From NCBI GenBank assembly GCA_017557525.1, contig JAFYYN010000105.1:1-64000 (forward strand): a stretch of 64,000 nt of DNA. Direction: 5' to 3'. The first letter of the stretch is position 1, and each line of letters opens with the position of its first letter. The DNA comes from Lachnospiraceae bacterium (GTDB taxonomy: Bacteria; Bacillota; Clostridia; Lachnospirales; Lachnospiraceae). The notes below the pieces were generated by a model that searched no databases, was not told where the DNA came from, and was given only the letters and a program-made list of their open reading frames with translations. The translations under genes and the position numbers were made by a program. Below, piece by piece: positions 8,251-16,746 of the stretch.

Positions 8251-9348
8251 TTATTGCGTTGATAGGTCGACCACAACGTCCTCCTTGTCGGGACGTTCTA
8301 TTGTTAGTGTACTGTCTTTTCTGGTAAATATGATCGAAGCGTCATCCTTTCGTTCACGGACCCATGCGGCGGGGTCTGTAACTCCGCTATCATATATCTT
8401 GTCATCAGGACCGAATTTTGCGCCCTCTTTCAAGTCAATATATGCGTAATCTCCAACTCCGTTTTCTTCATCATAGATTACATATAGTCTTTCTCCGCTC
8501 GACTGGAATACATAAGCATTGTTTCCCAAAGGCACAAACTCGTAAATCGTATAGATCACATTTCCTGAATCCTGCAGGGTCTCGTTTTCATACATACAGA
8601 TCTTTCCCGACTCCCCGTCAGCCTTTGCGATTATCTCCACTGCTGAATGATGCCTTTTGTTATTCTCATCGCGATATACACCGTCAAAGGTTATCAGATA
8701 ATCGTTATCCGCATTCTTTACAACTTTTCCGTTTGTTCCGTCATTTATACTCAATACAGTATTAAGTGCAGACATAATCTCTTCATCTGAATAACTGTTA
8801 TCCAGCCAGCTGACATACATTGTATCCCAGACAAGGAATAATGTAGGAATATAGCTTACATACTGGGGATCATTCCAGTACAGACCCCAGTCAGCCGTGG
8901 TATTTTCTTCCACATAGTCATTGTGTTTCTTTAAATCTTTCTCCAGTGCCTTTTCAGTATCAGTTGCAATCTTGGTGGCATTATCAAAAAGTGTTTTAAA
9001 GTTTACTGCTTTTGCTGCTTCCTTTATAGCAGTTATTATAACTATATCTCCGGGACGTTCGTCGACTACCTCACCGCCCGAAACATAGTTGGGATCATTT
9101 TTCTTTAAATAATCGAAATATGCATCCCAGTCGTCATATACAAAAGGATCGTCATATTTTTCATTCTCGTCGTAGTCCTCGGTTTCCGTATAGTACGCAA
9201 CCTTCAGATCCGGAGTTTCCGGTATCGCGGGAGCATCGCTTCCGAATATTTCCTTTGCTATATCATCATAATTAGCAAACACAAGAGCAGTTGAAGAAAG
9301 CGCTATAACAAGTACCGATACTATTACAATTATACCTATTTTTCTCAT
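8251..9348 (-). CDS. Exported protein of unknown function
   Basis: 365 residues. A signal peptide is clear: MRKIG, a hydrophobic stretch to about residue 25 and a likely cleavage after VFA. The mature part is acidic at its start, with an Asp/Tyr-rich stretch near residues 50-80 (TETEDYDENEKYDDP), and then a mixed globular region. No cysteine lipobox and no cell-wall anchor are visible. It is the last gene of a tightly packed set: its start overlaps the stop of the upstream exported protein by four bases, so the two are likely co-translated and may act together outside the membrane. I do not recognise the family. Confidence 0.8.
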   Translation of the reverse strand: MRKIGIIVIVSVLVIALSSTALVFANYDDIAKEIFGSDAPAIPETPDLKVAYYTETEDYDENEKYDDPFVYDDWDAYFDYLKKNDPNYVSGGEVVDERPGDIVIITAIKEAAKAVNFKTLFDNATKIATDTEKALEKDLKKHNDYVEENTTADWGLYWNDPQYVSYIPTLFLVWDTMYVSWLDNSYSDEEIMSALNTVLSINDGTNGKVVKNADNDYLITFDGVYRDENNKRHHSAVEIIAKADGESGKICMYENETLQDSGNVIYTIYEFVPLGNNAYVFQSSGERLYVIYDEENGVGDYAYIDLKEGAKFGPDDKIYDSGVTDPAAWVRERKDDASIIFTRKDSTLTIERPDKEDVVVDLSTQ

Positions 9349-10880
9349 TGCATCGCCTCCTCATAAATATATCCCCTGATCTCAAAACCGGCGGTCTTGT
9401 TCTCCAAAGGTGCCCAGATATTTGAATCCCAAACTCTTGTAATAAGTCGTGTTCCCTGGTTTTCACTGGCATTAATGCCAAGTACGGACTCAAATTTAGC
9501 ATTGGCCCTGTCAAGAACCATATCAAAGGTTCCATACTCATTTCCTTCCAGGTGCATTTTAACATCGACATACATAGCCGCTGCTATTTCTTCCTTTGAA
9601 TTTCCCGCAAAACCTACAGCGGAATCCATACTTGCTTTCTGAGTACTGGATGTTTTTATTGTATCTTTGAAGCCTGACATATCCATACTGGATTTAAGCC
9701 TTACCCAGCCGCTTCCGTTTCCTTCATCAGAATATACCGTAAGCCTGGCGTCCTTACTCTCTATAACTCTTGAAATGTATGACCACCCGCTTTTCTGACC
9801 TTTAACAAGCTGAACCCCGTTTAGTATAAGACATGTAGCTTTTGTGAACCAGAATTTTTCAAAAGGTCCAACCGGCAGTTCCCATAACATTGCATCAAAT
9901 CCAAACATTGCATGGCTAAGTACTATAGCCGCCGATCCTCTGTATTCACCGGCAGGAGAATATTTTCTGTTTCCATATGCTCTTTCCCGCTTAAGGAGAA
10001 AGCTTACCTGCCAGTACTGATAATTATTATCCGTACCAAGGAATTTGAATTTTCGCGTTTTATCTCCTGATACGGTCAAAGTAAACGTAGCCCGGTTCTT
10101 AAAGACATTATCGAGATAAATATTCAGTCTGCGATAGAAATCGTCCAGGAATAGTTTATATCCCATTGCCTGTTCCCAAATCGGTACCATCTTCATATAT
10201 CTCTGATAAGAATCATAACAGAATTTCCCGGTATCCCAGACAGTCGTTATTGCTTTTACAACCGGATGTTTCTTAGCCACTCCATCCACGATCTTGCCAA
10301 TTATATATCTTGAAAACCCATAAGGAGATGCGAATTTTTCACGGAGATATTTTGTTTTTTCAGCAAAGAATGTCTCCAGGTTATCGACAGTAAGTACTGA
10401 CGATATATCCGAACTGTTTTTTACTGTATCACTTGCAAAAAGAGCTGCGGAAATACAGCCTCTTAAGTCAGCGACAACCGCTTCTCCAAGGTCATCTCCT
10501 ATAATACCGGCTATGGTCTGGATCATATCCCCTACAATTTCATTAGCCTCATGCTGAGTTAAAGCTATTGCATTTTGGACGATCGTTTCTGCCTCTTTAA
10601 GCTTATAACTCGTGACTTTATTTTTCTCCATAAAGAGCGAAATATACTTATTTATCTCGGTTTCATCAAAATCAGCCTCTCTGGTAATCTTTCCCGGAAA
10701 CACATATCCACCAACGGTAGCATAAACTTCATACTCTCGCAAGGTCATATAGATCCTTGAGTAGTTTATACCATCTATCGTGTCAAATGTTACTGCATAG
10801 GCAGTGAAAGGATTAAAGGAAGCTGCTATGATCGTGATACAGACTATTAATGCCAAAAGTTTTGTTTTTATACTTCTCAT
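9345..10880 (-). CDS. Exported protein of unknown function
   Basis: 511 residues with a signal peptide ending near AYA (about residue 29). Further on there is an amphipathic helical region with small residues (MIQTIAGIIGDDLGEAVVAD, about 122-141), then a mixed alpha/beta region. No catalytic motif or repeat is obvious and no anchor is seen. The gene overlaps its neighbours by four bases on both sides (ATGA junctions), so it is the middle of a three-gene operon with a TPR lipoprotein upstream and a second exported protein downstream. An extracytoplasmic complex or surface assembly is possible, but this is inference from context only. Confidence 0.8.
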   Translation of the reverse strand: MRSIKTKLLALIVCITIIAASFNPFTAYAVTFDTIDGINYSRIYMTLREYEVYATVGGYVFPGKITREADFDETEINKYISLFMEKNKVTSYKLKEAETIVQNAIALTQHEANEIVGDMIQTIAGIIGDDLGEAVVADLRGCISAALFASDTVKNSSDISSVLTVDNLETFFAEKTKYLREKFASPYGFSRYIIGKIVDGVAKKHPVVKAITTVWDTGKFCYDSYQRYMKMVPIWEQAMGYKLFLDDFYRRLNIYLDNVFKNRATFTLTVSGDKTRKFKFLGTDNNYQYWQVSFLLKRERAYGNRKYSPAGEYRGSAAIVLSHAMFGFDAMLWELPVGPFEKFWFTKATCLILNGVQLVKGQKSGWSYISRVIESKDARLTVYSDEGNGSGWVRLKSSMDMSGFKDTIKTSSTQKASMDSAVGFAGNSKEEIAAAMYVDVKMHLEGNEYGTFDMVLDRANAKFESVLGINASENQGTRLITRVWDSNIWAPLENKTAGFEIRGYIYEEAMQ

Positions 10881-12076
10881 TTGCCTGCCTCCTTTATTTT
10901 ATTTTCGACGTTCTTTAAGGACTTTTCATTTTCTGCACTGACAGATCCCATCCTTGCCATATCCAGATATGTTTTTGCCTTGTCATAATCTCCTTCCGAT
11001 ACCCAGAATGCAGCTGCCAATGTGACGATATCTCCTGCTGCATTGTCTATCATAATTCCGTTACTGATATAGTCCCAAGCTGTGTCCAGATCACCAATCT
11101 GCATCGCAGTAAGTGCCGCAACCTTATACAGCTGGACGTCCAAAGGATTGTTTCTTACTGCTGCGTCAGCGTAAACCAATGCATTCTGATAATCCTCTAT
11201 TTCAAAACAGTAATAATATGCGCCAACAAAGAACTCCGGCATAAATTCATAGCCGGTTGTTTCCCATCCAGTAGGGATACAGGTATAAATATCATACAGG
11301 TAATTCTCAAAATTCACTAATTCATTACGTAAATTTTTAAGCTCATCATCGGATAACGAAGATATATTTTCCAGTTTCGCTATACCGTCAGGGAAACCTT
11401 CTTCGTTTAACTTTGCTAAAGAATAATATTCCTTTGCGGCATCCATATCTCCTGCATAAACGTTATAAACACTTTGCATATAATAAGGTGCGGGACAGGT
11501 ATAATTGATTGAAACAATCTCTTTCCAATCAGAATAAATACCATCCTCTACAGATATACCACGTTTCTTTAGTATTTCATCTATGCAGTTTCTTACAGAT
11601 GTTACCATACATCCGGCATAATGGATACAGTATGCCCCGGCAATGTTGGCCCCTACAGACTTGTATTCCACGCCAATATCCCTGAGCTTTTCAGCATAAT
11701 CAAAATACTCTTTGTATTCACTCGGTACATTTACGTGATACTCTTTTAATGCATCATATGCCTTTCCGTATTCTGAAAGATCCGTAGCAAGATCTATCTC
11801 AAATACATTCCTTGCATCAGGTTGGACATCCATAACGTCAGACGTGCTGGGCCCAAGGATGTCTGAGCCTACAGCTGCCCCCTGACTGTTTCCGGGGTTT
11901 GTCACATCTGAGCCAGCATTCCCGGAAGGCGTAGTTGTTACATCTGTCCCCTGCTGCTCTGTCCCGGTCGGTGTACCCTGGTGTGAATCAGGCTCGTCTT
12001 TTGAACAGCCAAACGAAACTACAGCAAGTGACAATACAAGAATTATCACTATCAGCCTTTTTAACTTCATTCCCAT
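10877..12076 (-). CDS. Lipoprotein with TPR-like repeats
   Basis: 399 residues. A lipobox (VVSFGC, Cys 24) marks it as a lipoprotein, followed by a Thr/Gly/Ser-rich tether to about residue 80. The C-terminal half contains helical repeats with TPR-like spacing, for example YQNALVYADAAVRNNPLDV and DLDTAWDYISNG, then DYDKAKTYLDMARMG. Such domains scaffold protein complexes. AAGGAG sits six bases before the first ATG. It is the first gene of the exported three-gene set. A hairpin (12093-12124) lies just upstream of the ribosome site. The substrate or partner is unknown. Confidence 0.85.
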   Translation of the reverse strand: MGMKLKRLIVIILVLSLAVVSFGCSKDEPDSHQGTPTGTEQQGTDVTTTPSGNAGSDVTNPGNSQGAAVGSDILGPSTSDVMDVQPDARNVFEIDLATDLSEYGKAYDALKEYHVNVPSEYKEYFDYAEKLRDIGVEYKSVGANIAGAYCIHYAGCMVTSVRNCIDEILKKRGISVEDGIYSDWKEIVSINYTCPAPYYMQSVYNVYAGDMDAAKEYYSLAKLNEEGFPDGIAKLENISSLSDDELKNLRNELVNFENYLYDIYTCIPTGWETTGYEFMPEFFVGAYYYCFEIEDYQNALVYADAAVRNNPLDVQLYKVAALTAMQIGDLDTAWDYISNGIMIDNAAGDIVTLAAAFWVSEGDYDKAKTYLDMARMGSVSAENEKSLKNVENKIKEAGK

Positions 12077-12092
12077 ATACCTCTCCTTAATA

Positions 12093-12124
12093 TAGAAACC
12101 CTCGGCTCGCGCCTTGGGTTTCTA
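12093..12124 (-). promoter_or_regulatory. Intergenic hairpin before the TPR lipoprotein gene
   Basis: Perfect 9-bp arms TAGAAACCC / GGGTTTCTA around a 14-base GC-rich loop. There is no T tract on the minus strand, so it is not a standard terminator. It ends close to the ribosome-binding site of the next gene and could shape mRNA stability or processing between the two lipoprotein genes. Confidence 0.5.
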
Positions 12125-12174
12125 ATAATCCATTTCCGGTTTTTATTCAACTCTCTAACTTAATTAAATGCCGT

Positions 12175-13476
12175 TTAGTAATCCATTTTTTCAAATCCGT
12201 AATACATAAGTCCTGCTTTCTCACAGTAACCTATATATCCGTATCCAAATCCGTTGGGATTAGACTCATTGTAATAAAGGGAATATCCCTCCCAGCCATC
12301 TTCTGTATCGCCGTCACAATATGCACCTTTCAGATTCTGAAGATCAGCTGCAAACTTCTCCCACTGAGCTTTGGTTACATCTCTGGAATACATATAATAA
12401 TCTTCTACTTCGTACGGATTTTCTTCGGTTCCGATATTATACTTACCCCAGCGACCTGTAAAGTCATTACCTATAAGCGCTATATCGTCTCCATTAGGAA
12501 ATGCCTCTTTAGCCTTTGACTTATCTACAGAAGGATTCTTCTTCAGATTCTCATATGTTTCGGTCATGGTCGTTGCATCATAAACACCCACATCGATCGA
12601 ATTATCCCAGGTGTGAAGATTGACCTGCACGCAAAGGATCCATCCTTCGTACTCATAAAAAGCGGTATACTTGTTCTCAGAATACTCGCTGATCTTAAGG
12701 ACATCATCTATTGAATCTGCCTCAACTATCATGCCATCACCTACAGGAACTCCCCTGTAACCTGCATCCCAGAGCTGCTGTCCAATCCTCTGGAGTTCAC
12801 CGTCGTCGCACTGGCATTCCGCATAATATCCGTTCCATATGCCATCAATGATATACTGACCATCGTCCTGTACTTTGGCAAAGTCACAACCCTTGGGCTG
12901 GATATCTATCATGCCCATTGCTTTCCAGGTATCTGCGCTTGGCCACTCAGACCAGCTGGTACACTTAGGAAACTTATAATGTCCTTCCAGTTTTTCCCTG
13001 TCGTCGTCACCATAAAGCTGGTCAAATGCATTCATCATATCATCATATGAGTAACCACCATAACTACCATCATCAGAATTTGAGCCTGAATCTCCACTTC
13101 CTATAAGCCCCTGAAGACCTTCAAGACCTTCGATTCCTTCAAGGCCATCAAGTCCCTCTATGTTTCCGTCCTTTATCAGGTCACCGAACAGGCTTTCAAG
13201 ACTACTGCTGTTTCCCGAGCCTGAATTGTCCTTGTCAGAGTCCTTGTCATCACTTCCGAAAAGGCTTCCGATCAACCCTCCAAGGCCGTCAGAGTCTTTT
13301 TCGGATTTATCTTCCTTGCCGGTTTTATCTTCTTTTTCAGAATTTGCGGTACTGCTTTCCGGTTTGCTCTCATTTATGGCATCAGCCAGTTTGTCACCCA
13401 GGTTGTTGCTACATCCTGAAAATACAAAAACCATGACCAAAATAAAAGCAATAATTTCGTTCTTTTTATTTCTCAT
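12175..13476 (-). CDS. Lipoprotein of unknown function with Gly/Leu/Asp repeats
   Basis: 433 residues. Lipobox VFSGC at about residue 22. Residues 35-150 are low complexity: Lys/Asp/Ser/Gly-rich, then short repeats of the GLEGLEG kind and a Gly/Ser/Tyr stretch. The C-terminal two thirds look globular and Trp/Tyr-rich, ending in YYGFEKMDY. AGGAGG lies about seven bases before the ATG and a promoter precedes it at 13535-13563. It is probably the promoter-proximal gene of the exported cluster at 8251-13476. I do not recognise a family. Confidence 0.8.
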   Translation of the reverse strand: MRNKKNEIIAFILVMVFVFSGCSNNLGDKLADAINESKPESSTANSEKEDKTGKEDKSEKDSDGLGGLIGSLFGSDDKDSDKDNSGSGNSSSLESLFGDLIKDGNIEGLDGLEGIEGLEGLQGLIGSGDSGSNSDDGSYGGYSYDDMMNAFDQLYGDDDREKLEGHYKFPKCTSWSEWPSADTWKAMGMIDIQPKGCDFAKVQDDGQYIIDGIWNGYYAECQCDDGELQRIGQQLWDAGYRGVPVGDGMIVEADSIDDVLKISEYSENKYTAFYEYEGWILCVQVNLHTWDNSIDVGVYDATTMTETYENLKKNPSVDKSKAKEAFPNGDDIALIGNDFTGRWGKYNIGTEENPYEVEDYYMYSRDVTKAQWEKFAADLQNLKGAYCDGDTEDGWEGYSLYYNESNPNGFGYGYIGYCEKAGLMYYGFEKMDY

Positions 13477-13534
13477 GCCTCAACCTCCTACTAGTTTTTC
13501 CAATACATTTGTAAGACGAATCTATACATTACCA

Positions 13535-13563
13535 ATAATATCATATTTTAAATTTTTTCTCAA
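13535..13563 (-). promoter_or_regulatory. Promoter of the exported-protein cluster
   Basis: TTGAGA (13558-13563) and TATTAT (13535-13540) separated by 17 bases, about 60 bases before the ATG at 13476. The flanks are very AT-rich. Confidence 0.65.
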
Positions 13564-13620
13564 TATTAATTCTACTAAATATTTTTCAAAATTCTTTAAC
13601 TATATTTGCCAAATAAACTA

Positions 13621-13647
13621 ACAAAAAAACGCCCCAAGGGACGTTTT
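13621..13647 (-). terminator. Terminator of the ion permease gene
   Basis: A 10-bp stem with one mismatch (13626-13635 with 13638-13647) is followed on the minus strand by seven T residues, about 45 bases after the permease stop codon. Confidence 0.85.
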
Positions 13648-13692
13648 CGTAAGCATATCTATATTCATGTTTCCTTAAAAAGACACCTCATC

Positions 13693-14994
13693 CTATAAAC
13701 TAAGTGCCAGTACCGTTAGTGCCGCGAACAGCGCCGGGATTGATACGATCACGCCATTCTTTATATATGAGGTGTAACGGAATGCCACATGGTTTTTCTT
13801 TAAGATATTGCTCCACATGATGGCGGCAAGCGCACCGACGGGAGTAAGCAGCGCTCCGAGGTTTGAACCGACTATTGCAGCATAAACCGCAGGCTGAGTA
13901 ATGGCTGCCGACGCAGTTGCAATAACCGGGCAGAACAGTACGCTCATGGGGATGTTGTTTATCATGTTTGCCGTAAGGAATGATGCCGCTCCATATGAAA
14001 ACTCAGGCTTGGTGCCCTCAAGAAGCTGGCTGATCTTTCCAGTTACGCCGTATTTGTCAAGTGTAAGCACTATAACGAACATCGAGATGATGAACGGAAC
14101 CATTTCCCAGGGTACACGCTTTAAGCAGTCCTTAAGCTCGTTTCCGTGTGTATGTGACAAACCTCTGTAGCAAAGGTCAAACACGAAAAGTGAGCAGGCA
14201 AAGCAAAGTGTTATCAGCCACATCTCAAGGTCAATGTATGCTGAGATTACAAGCATTATTGTGCATAAAGACAGGTGAAGGATCCCTATGCCAAGCAGTC
14301 TCTTATCGGTTATCTTTTCTTCTGCCTTGGCAGGTCTTAACGGCTCTGAAAGCTTTTTCCTGAACAGGAAATACAGCACAAAGAATGCCACAAGTCCTGC
14401 TGCCAAGGTGGGCAGTGCCATTACCTTAAAATAATCCATAAAGGTAATGCCGTTGGCTGTTGCCAGATAGATATTGGTAGGGTTTCCTATAACAAACATC
14501 ATTGACCAGGTGTTGGCTGCTACCAGTTCACAGAAAAGATACGGCGTCGGATCTATACCTGCGTTCTTTGCAAAGTAGCAGATGAACGGGGTAAAAGTCA
14601 GTATGATAATGTCGTTTGATGTAAATACGGTAAGTACCGATACTATCACGAAAAGAAATACGAACATCTTTTTCTGACTTGCTTTTGCCTTTGAAAGCGT
14701 AAAGCATGCCATATACCTGAAAAATCCTACTTCATCAAGGAATACTGAAAGTACTGACATTGAAAAGAACAGTACAAGTATTTTAATAGGGTTAACTGCT
14801 GTGTCTGCCGTAAGCCCTGTTACCACTTCTTGCAGAGAAATGCTGCGGGTAAGGAGGAGTGCTACCGCTCCTGCCATTACTACCATCCAATATATGCTTA
14901 TATTATGTTTTTTAACGTTTACCGACGGTTTTACAAGTATCGAGGTCAACAACCCCGCACATGTAACCGCCGAGATACCGACTGCTGTTTCCAC
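13693..14994 (-). CDS. ArsB/NhaD/SLC13-superfamily ion permease
   Basis: 433 residues with about eleven hydrophobic segments. It shows the ion-transporter superfamily pattern of two similar halves with conserved hairpins: SNDIIILTFTPF and the downstream VIGNPTNIYLA in the first half, NMINNIPMSVLFCPV and VGSNLGALLTPVGALAAIMW in the second. Family members export arsenite or exchange Na+/H+, or import dicarboxylates; the substrate cannot be read from sequence, and no arsR or arsA is adjacent. The start is GTG at 14994, with AAGGAT about ten bases upstream, which is suboptimal. It is monocistronic with its own terminator. Confidence 0.85.
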   Translation of the reverse strand: METAVGISAVTCAGLLTSILVKPSVNVKKHNISIYWMVVMAGAVALLLTRSISLQEVVTGLTADTAVNPIKILVLFFSMSVLSVFLDEVGFFRYMACFTLSKAKASQKKMFVFLFVIVSVLTVFTSNDIIILTFTPFICYFAKNAGIDPTPYLFCELVAANTWSMMFVIGNPTNIYLATANGITFMDYFKVMALPTLAAGLVAFFVLYFLFRKKLSEPLRPAKAEEKITDKRLLGIGILHLSLCTIMLVISAYIDLEMWLITLCFACSLFVFDLCYRGLSHTHGNELKDCLKRVPWEMVPFIISMFVIVLTLDKYGVTGKISQLLEGTKPEFSYGAASFLTANMINNIPMSVLFCPVIATASAAITQPAVYAAIVGSNLGALLTPVGALAAIMWSNILKKNHVAFRYTSYIKNGVIVSIPALFAALTVLALSL

Positions 14995-15160
14995 TTTATC
15001 TGCCTATCCTTATTATCAATGATTGTTATATATGCACCCAAATTCGAAATTATAACCTTTTGCTTTTCTTTCGTCAAGATGATTTTTTACCAAAATTGTT
15101 TCTTGTAGCAACCACAGTATTGAGCAATTTGTGTTATTTTCCTTTTGTTTTTGAAGATCT

Positions 15161-15318
15161 GGGAGTCGGGGCAACATGTTTCTCCGCACGCTGTCCGCTA
15201 CGCGCAGACTTTTCGTACTCTTATCGGGCCGATTTTGCCCGATGCGAAAATGTCTGGAAGGATTTTGCTTGCAAAATCCGCTTTCTGCGTGCGGAGATAT
15301 ATGTTGCCCCCGACTCCC
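15161..15318. repeat. 158-bp palindromic element upstream of ispF
   Basis: Outer arms 15161-15191 and 15287-15318 match over about 31 positions with two mismatches and one bulge. Inside are a second stem (GACTTTTCG and ATCGGGC blocks, 15207-15229 with 15238-15254) and a perfect hairpin GGATTTTGC-TT-GCAAAATCC (15260-15279). The whole folds as a branched cruciform or cloverleaf. It ends about ten bases before the ispF -35, so it is likely a DNA-level element or MITE-like insertion. The remainder of 14995-15391 holds no gene. Confidence 0.75.
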
Positions 15319-15328
15319 CGTGTTATAC

Positions 15329-15357
15329 TTGACAAAAATCTACACTTAATATAGACT
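15329..15357 (+). promoter_or_regulatory. ispF promoter
   Basis: TTGACA (15329-15334), 17 bases, then TAGACT (15352-15357). It lies directly after the palindromic element, about 35 bases before the ispF start. Confidence 0.7.
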
Positions 15358-15391
15358 TAATCCATAAAATCTATAAAGGAAGGGCATTATC

Positions 15392-15859
15392 ATGCGTATC
15401 GGAACCGGTTATGACGTACATAAACTTGTTGAAGGAAGGAAATTAATACTCGGAGGAGTTGATATACCTTACGAGAAGGGACTTTTAGGGCATTCGGATG
15501 CAGATGTACTGATACACGCCATAATGGATGCTATCTTAGGTGCTGCGGCGCTTGGAGATATCGGAAAGCATTTTCCGGATAATGATGATGCATATAAGGG
15601 GATTTCGAGCATTTTGCTCTTAAAAAAGGTTGCGGAGATCATAAAAAAAGAAGGCTATGAAATAGGAAATATCGATTCCACTATCATAGCCCAAAAACCT
15701 AAGCTTGCTGCATTTATCCCTCAAATGAGGGAAAACATTGCCAATGCACTTGAAATAAGTGTGTCACAGGTAAATGTAAAAGCCACTACAGAGGAGGGAT
15801 TGGGATTCACCGGCGAGGGTCTTGGGATTGCATCGCAGGCGGTATGCCTATTATTATAA
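15392..15859 (+). CDS. ispF: 2-C-methyl-D-erythritol 2,4-cyclodiphosphate synthase
   Basis: 155 residues, the normal length. It cyclises CDP-methylerythritol 2-phosphate in the MEP isoprenoid pathway. Seen: the start [20 protein letters not shown] with the metal ligands Asp and His in the GYDVH motif; [18 protein letters not shown], with the third metal ligand His; GDIGKHFPD; and the C-terminal [20 protein letters not shown]. The ribosome site AAGGAAGG is well placed. It is a single-gene unit; ispD is not adjacent. Confidence 0.97.
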   Translation: MRIGTGYDVHKLVEGRKLILGGVDIPYEKGLLGHSDADVLIHAIMDAILGAAALGDIGKHFPDNDDAYKGISSILLLKKVAEIIKKEGYEIGNIDSTIIAQKPKLAAFIPQMRENIANALEISVSQVNVKATTEEGLGFTGEGLGIASQAVCLLL

Positions 15860-15923
15860 GCAATAATGAGACCGTCTTATACGGTATTCCCTATATATAC
15901 CCCTCATCAGTCAGCAGAAACCA

Positions 15924-15958
15924 AAAAGCTTCCCAAAAATAATCAGGGAAGCTTTTTA
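15924..15958. terminator. Bidirectional terminator between ispF and the SH3 protein gene
   Basis: Perfect 12-bp arms AAAAAGCTTCCC / GGGAAGCTTTTT with an 11-base loop. A/T tracts on both sides serve both converging genes. Confidence 0.88.
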
Positions 15959-15978
15959 TATGTTTCAGGTAGTATCGC

Positions 15979-16713
15979 TTACTTGTAAGCCGTAGCAAGA
16001 GATATCGATACCTCCGCATAGGTGGTTGAGATATAGCTTATCTCGTTATCTATCATAACTGCGTAGAACAGCTGTGTAGAGTACTCAGGATAATAATCAT
16101 AAGTAGCTCCTGCCTTAGCCTGGAGCCTTACCTCGCAGGTTGTATTGGGCTCGCGGCGGACATTGACATCATTTCCGGTAACCTTGATCTTAAGCGCGCC
16201 AAGTTCTCTGATCTTGTATACAGCCTCGGTATCTTTCAAAATATACTGTGTTGATACATAGCCCGTTATATTTCCTGACTTGATCTTAAACCAGTCATTT
16301 CCACGCTCGATTACTTTTCCGTAACCATTGGCGGGCAGTGTACCTACAACCTTTTTATTCTGACCGGCGCCTTCACGTACATTCATCTTGTCATTTACAT
16401 TTGCGATAATGTAATCAAATTTGATATAATCCGGAGCCACAAGTGGTGTAGGAGTAGGAGTAAGAGCCTCATCCGTAGGTGTAGGTTCCTCTGTCGGCGT
16501 AGGCTCTGCAGTAGGAGTAGGAGTAACCTGCTCAACTGCCTTAGTTGCAGAATTTTCAATCTTTTCCTTGGTTTCGTTTAACTGAGCCGTCATAGCGTCC
16601 CTGATCTCTTTCGAGGCCGAGTCGTCCGGCTCGTGCAGTACAAGAAAACATATCCAGATGATAGCTATGAGTGCCAGCACGGCACCGGCTACCAGTCGGT
16701 AATACTTTTTCAT
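15979..16713 (-). CDS. Membrane-anchored protein with two bacterial SH3 domains
   Basis: 244 residues: an N-terminal membrane anchor (about 7-27, VAGAVLALIAIIWICFLVL), a short helix, a Pro/Thr/Glu spacer (about 65-92), then a clear SH3b domain (MNVREGAGQNKKVVGTLPAN to GNITGYVSTQYIL, about 105-160). A second, more divergent SH3b-like part follows (VNVRREPNTTCEVRL onward). Bacterial SH3 domains usually bind peptidoglycan peptides, so a cell-wall role outside the membrane is likely. It lies 33 bases downstream of the DUF5050-like gene and probably shares its transcript. Confidence 0.85.
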   Translation of the reverse strand: MKKYYRLVAGAVLALIAIIWICFLVLHEPDDSASKEIRDAMTAQLNETKEKIENSATKAVEQVTPTPTAEPTPTEEPTPTDEALTPTPTPLVAPDYIKFDYIIANVNDKMNVREGAGQNKKVVGTLPANGYGKVIERGNDWFKIKSGNITGYVSTQYILKDTEAVYKIRELGALKIKVTGNDVNVRREPNTTCEVRLQAKAGATYDYYPEYSTQLFYAVMIDNEISYISTTYAEVSISLATAYK

Positions 16714-16746
16714 ATATAAATCATTTGTCCTTTCTTTCGCAGGTAA

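Noticed and set aside
12093..12124. Hairpin considered as a terminator between the lipoprotein genes
   Set aside because: There is no T tract on the minus strand; reported instead as an intergenic hairpin.
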